Assembly: GCA_030831725.1 (NCBI GenBank) | Contig: JAURKN010000240.1 | Span: 1-5,266, forward strand | Direction: 5' to 3' | Origin: Ferruginibacter sp. | GTDB taxonomy: Bacteria; Bacteroidota; Bacteroidia; Chitinophagales; Chitinophagaceae | Length of the DNA: 5,266 bases | Made by a program: the position numbers and the translations under genes | Notes under the pieces: generated by a model | Told to the model about the DNA's origin: nothing | Seen by the model: the letters and a program-made list of their open reading frames with translations, nothing else | Database searches by the model: none | Shown: positions 3,389 to 5,266 of the stretch, in pieces | Numbering within the stretch: position 1 is the first letter of the stretch | Layout: each line of letters starts with the position of its first letter

Positions 3389-5266
3389 ATGAACCGAATT
3401 ATTTGTTTATTAATCCTGACTTTGTTTTGTGAATACCTGACTGCACAAACTCAATTTACTAGCTGGGTGAACCCATTTGTTGGAACTGGTGGCCACGGAC
3501 ATACGTATCCCGGTGCGACCTTGCCTCATGGTATGGTCCAGTTGAGTCCGGATACCAGACTTACCGGTTGGGATGGTTGCAGCGGTTATCATTATTCAGA
3601 TTCATTTATGTATGGATTCACGCATACCCATTTGAGTGGTACCGGATGCAGTGATTATGGAGATATACTTCTGATGCCGGGCAATGGAACTCCCTCTCCA
3701 ATCAATACGGAATATGGGTCCTCTTTTTCACATGCCAATGAGTCTGCCAGTCCGGGCTACTATCATGTAAAGCTTTTGAAAAACAATATTCATGCAGAGC
3801 TGACGGCTACGGAGCGTGTAGGTTATCATCATTATACATTCAGCTCGAGTAAACAACCTTTTGTCATTTTGGATTTGGAACATCGGGATGAGGTAATCGA
3901 ATCTTCTCTGCATATCGAAGATAGTGTTACGGTTAGCGGTCTCCGTAGAAGCAAAGCATGGGCGTCTAATCAGTATGTTTATTTCGTTATGAAATTTTCG
4001 AGTCCCATCGATCGCTATGGAATCTGGCAAAACAATTTTGAAATTGAAAAACAAATCAATCAAGCTTCAGGTAAAAAGTTAAAGGCCTATTTCTATTTTC
4101 CAAAAACACAATCCCACGATCTATTTGTTAAGGTGGCCATTTCGCCTGTGAGTGTTGAGGGTGCAAAGAAAAACTTGGAAGCTGAAGTGGGTGGGAAATC
4201 ATTTGCCGAAATCAGAACGGAAGCGAATCAGAAATGGGAAAAAGAACTTTCCAAAATCGAAATAAAAACATACGATACAGAAAAGCAGAAAGTTTTTTAT
4301 ACGGCTTTGTATCATACGGCTATCGTTCCCAATATCAATATGGATGTGGATGGACAATACAGAGGTATGGACAACAAGATTCACAAAGCGGAAGACTTCA
4401 CTTGCTATTCTGTTTTTTCGCTATGGGACACATATAGAGCCACGCATCCATTATACACAATCATTGATCAGAAAAGGACACTCGATTATATCAAAACTTT
4501 TTTGGTGCATTATCAGCAAGGAGGCCAACTGCCTATCTGGGAGCTTTCATCCTGTGAAACAGACTGCATGATTGGAAATCACAGCATACCGGTGATTTTG
4601 GATGCGTATCAAAAAGGCATAAAAGATTTTGATGTCGCATTGGCTTGGAAAGCCATGATGTCGGCTGTTGACTGGGATCATGAGGGCATGAAAGCGCATG
4701 TGGAAAAAGGGGTAATCGGAGTGGAGGATGATCATGAAAGTGTGAGCAAATGTTTGGAATACGCATACAATGATTATTGTATCGGTGAATTCGCAAGGTT
4801 GTCAGGTATTTCAGGAGAATGGAAAAAATATTTTTTGAGAGCGCAACAGTATAAGAATTTGTATGATGCTAAGACTGGCTTCATGAGGCCCAGACAAAAT
4901 GGGGGATGGATAACTCCATTTGACCCAAGGGAAGTGAACAATCATTTTACTGAAGCAAACAGCTGGCAATATTCTTTCTATTTCCCTCAAGACATGGAAG
5001 GCTATATTTCTATGATAGGCGGAAAAAAGAAATTGGAAAAACAACTTGATGCTTTGTTCCATGCCCCATCACAAACCACAGGAAGAAATCAAAGCGACAT
5101 AACCGGTTTGATCGGTCAGTATGCACATGGTAACGAGCCTAGTCATCACATTGCATACTTGTACAACTATACCGACCATCCCGAAAAAACACAGGCCTTG
5201 GTCAGCAAAATCATGAATGAATTTTATAAGAATAATCCGGATGGTTTGATTGGCAATGAGGATTGC
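3389..5266 (+). CDS. Secreted GH92 family α-mannosidase, N-terminal part (3' end outside window)
   Basis: An uninterrupted frame of 626 codons runs off the right edge; full-length GH92 enzymes have roughly 730-780 residues, so perhaps the last fifth is missing. GH92 enzymes are Ca2+-dependent, inverting exo-α-mannosidases acting on high-mannose N-glycans or yeast mannan. Family blocks appear in order: GGHGHTYPGATLPHGMVQL (about 34-52), WDGCSGYHYSD, FTHTHLSGTGCSDYGD, FSLWDTYRATHPL, LPIWELSSCETDCMIGNHS (Trp384, Glu385), ESVSKCLEYAYNDYC, FTEANSWQYSFYFPQD, HGNEPSHHIAYLYNY (Glu583) and GNEDC at the edge. A signal peptide is visible: MNRIICLLILTLFCEYLTA, then QTQF, suggesting export with signal peptidase I cleavage after LTA. 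The cysteine does not sit in a good lipobox. An in-frame ATG at 3368 would add seven residues; 3389 is chosen because the signal peptide then has a usual n-region and there is more distance from the ssb terminator. No SusC/SusD partner is visible here. Exact linkage specificity cannot be read from sequence. Confidence 0.93.
   Translation, partial: MNRIICLLILTLFCEYLTAQTQFTSWVNPFVGTGGHGHTYPGATLPHGMVQLSPDTRLTGWDGCSGYHYSDSFMYGFTHTHLSGTGCSDYGDILLMPGNGTPSPINTEYGSSFSHANESASPGYYHVKLLKNNIHAELTATERVGYHHYTFSSSKQPFVILDLEHRDEVIESSLHIEDSVTVSGLRRSKAWASNQYVYFVMKFSSPIDRYGIWQNNFEIEKQINQASGKKLKAYFYFPKTQSHDLFVKVAISPVSVEGAKKNLEAEVGGKSFAEIRTEANQKWEKELSKIEIKTYDTEKQKVFYTALYHTAIVPNINMDVDGQYRGMDNKIHKAEDFTCYSVFSLWDTYRATHPLYTIIDQKRTLDYIKTFLVHYQQGGQLPIWELSSCETDCMIGNHSIPVILDAYQKGIKDFDVALAWKAMMSAVDWDHEGMKAHVEKGVIGVEDDHESVSKCLEYAYNDYCIGEFARLSGISGEWKKYFLRAQQYKNLYDAKTGFMRPRQNGGWITPFDPREVNNHFTEANSWQYSFYFPQDMEGYISMIGGKKKLEKQLDALFHAPSQTTGRNQSDITGLIGQYAHGNEPSHHIAYLYNYTDHPEKTQALVSKIMNEFYKNNPDGLIGNEDC

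Noticed and set aside
3389..3448. Lipoprotein signal for the GH92 enzyme using the Cys in LTLFC
   Set aside because: The residues before the cysteine (Leu-Thr-Leu-Phe) do not fit a lipobox, and a better signal peptidase I site (LTA followed by QTQ) follows.
3728..4063. Minus-strand open frames within the GH92 gene, including those at 4199-4384, 4533-4796 and 4811-5062
   Set aside because: All are antisense shadows of a continuous, motif-rich GH92 frame.

Overview
The window looks like an ordinary chromosomal stretch from a member of the Bacteroidota. Three things point there. Promoter-like sites have the Bacteroidota form (TTTG, a spacer of about 18 nt, then TAnnTTTG). The leaders are A/T-rich with no Shine-Dalgarno sequence. 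The gene set includes a GH92 family α-mannosidase with a signal peptide and an SSB ending in DENPF. A Chitinophagia-, Sphingobacteriia- or Saprospiria-like lineage is plausible but cannot be fixed from this sequence alone.

Layout. Positions 1-165 (+) hold the last 54 codons of ftsY, the SRP receptor GTPase. A purine-rich spacer with a GARTGA hexamer repeat follows (about 166-260). Next is a compact minus-strand cluster, transcribed from about 1812 down to 261. It contains a four-helix, cytochrome-b-like membrane protein, then surE (5'/3'-nucleotidase) 8 nt downstream, then a 100-residue three-helix membrane protein whose start overlaps the surE stop (ATGA).

A divergent intergenic region (1813-1987) separates this cluster from a plus-strand gene for a 254-residue XRE-HTH/peptidase S24 repressor of LexA type. 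The repressor promoter is embedded in a four-half-site palindromic array, which is most simply read as an autoregulatory operator. After 120 nt comes ssb, followed by a strong intrinsic terminator. A secreted GH92 α-mannosidase begins almost immediately after the terminator and runs off the right edge.

Biological reading. The most interesting unit is 1937-3361. It joins a self-cleavable repressor (Ala-Gly cleavage site, Ser/Lys dyad), a two-palindrome operator covering its own promoter, and a single-stranded DNA-binding protein gene on the same strand. This arrangement suggests a LexA-like DNA-damage or ssDNA-responsive circuit. Individual families are recognised; the operator and its link to this regulator are inferred. 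Nothing in the window looks like a mobile element, CRISPR array, tRNA or rRNA.
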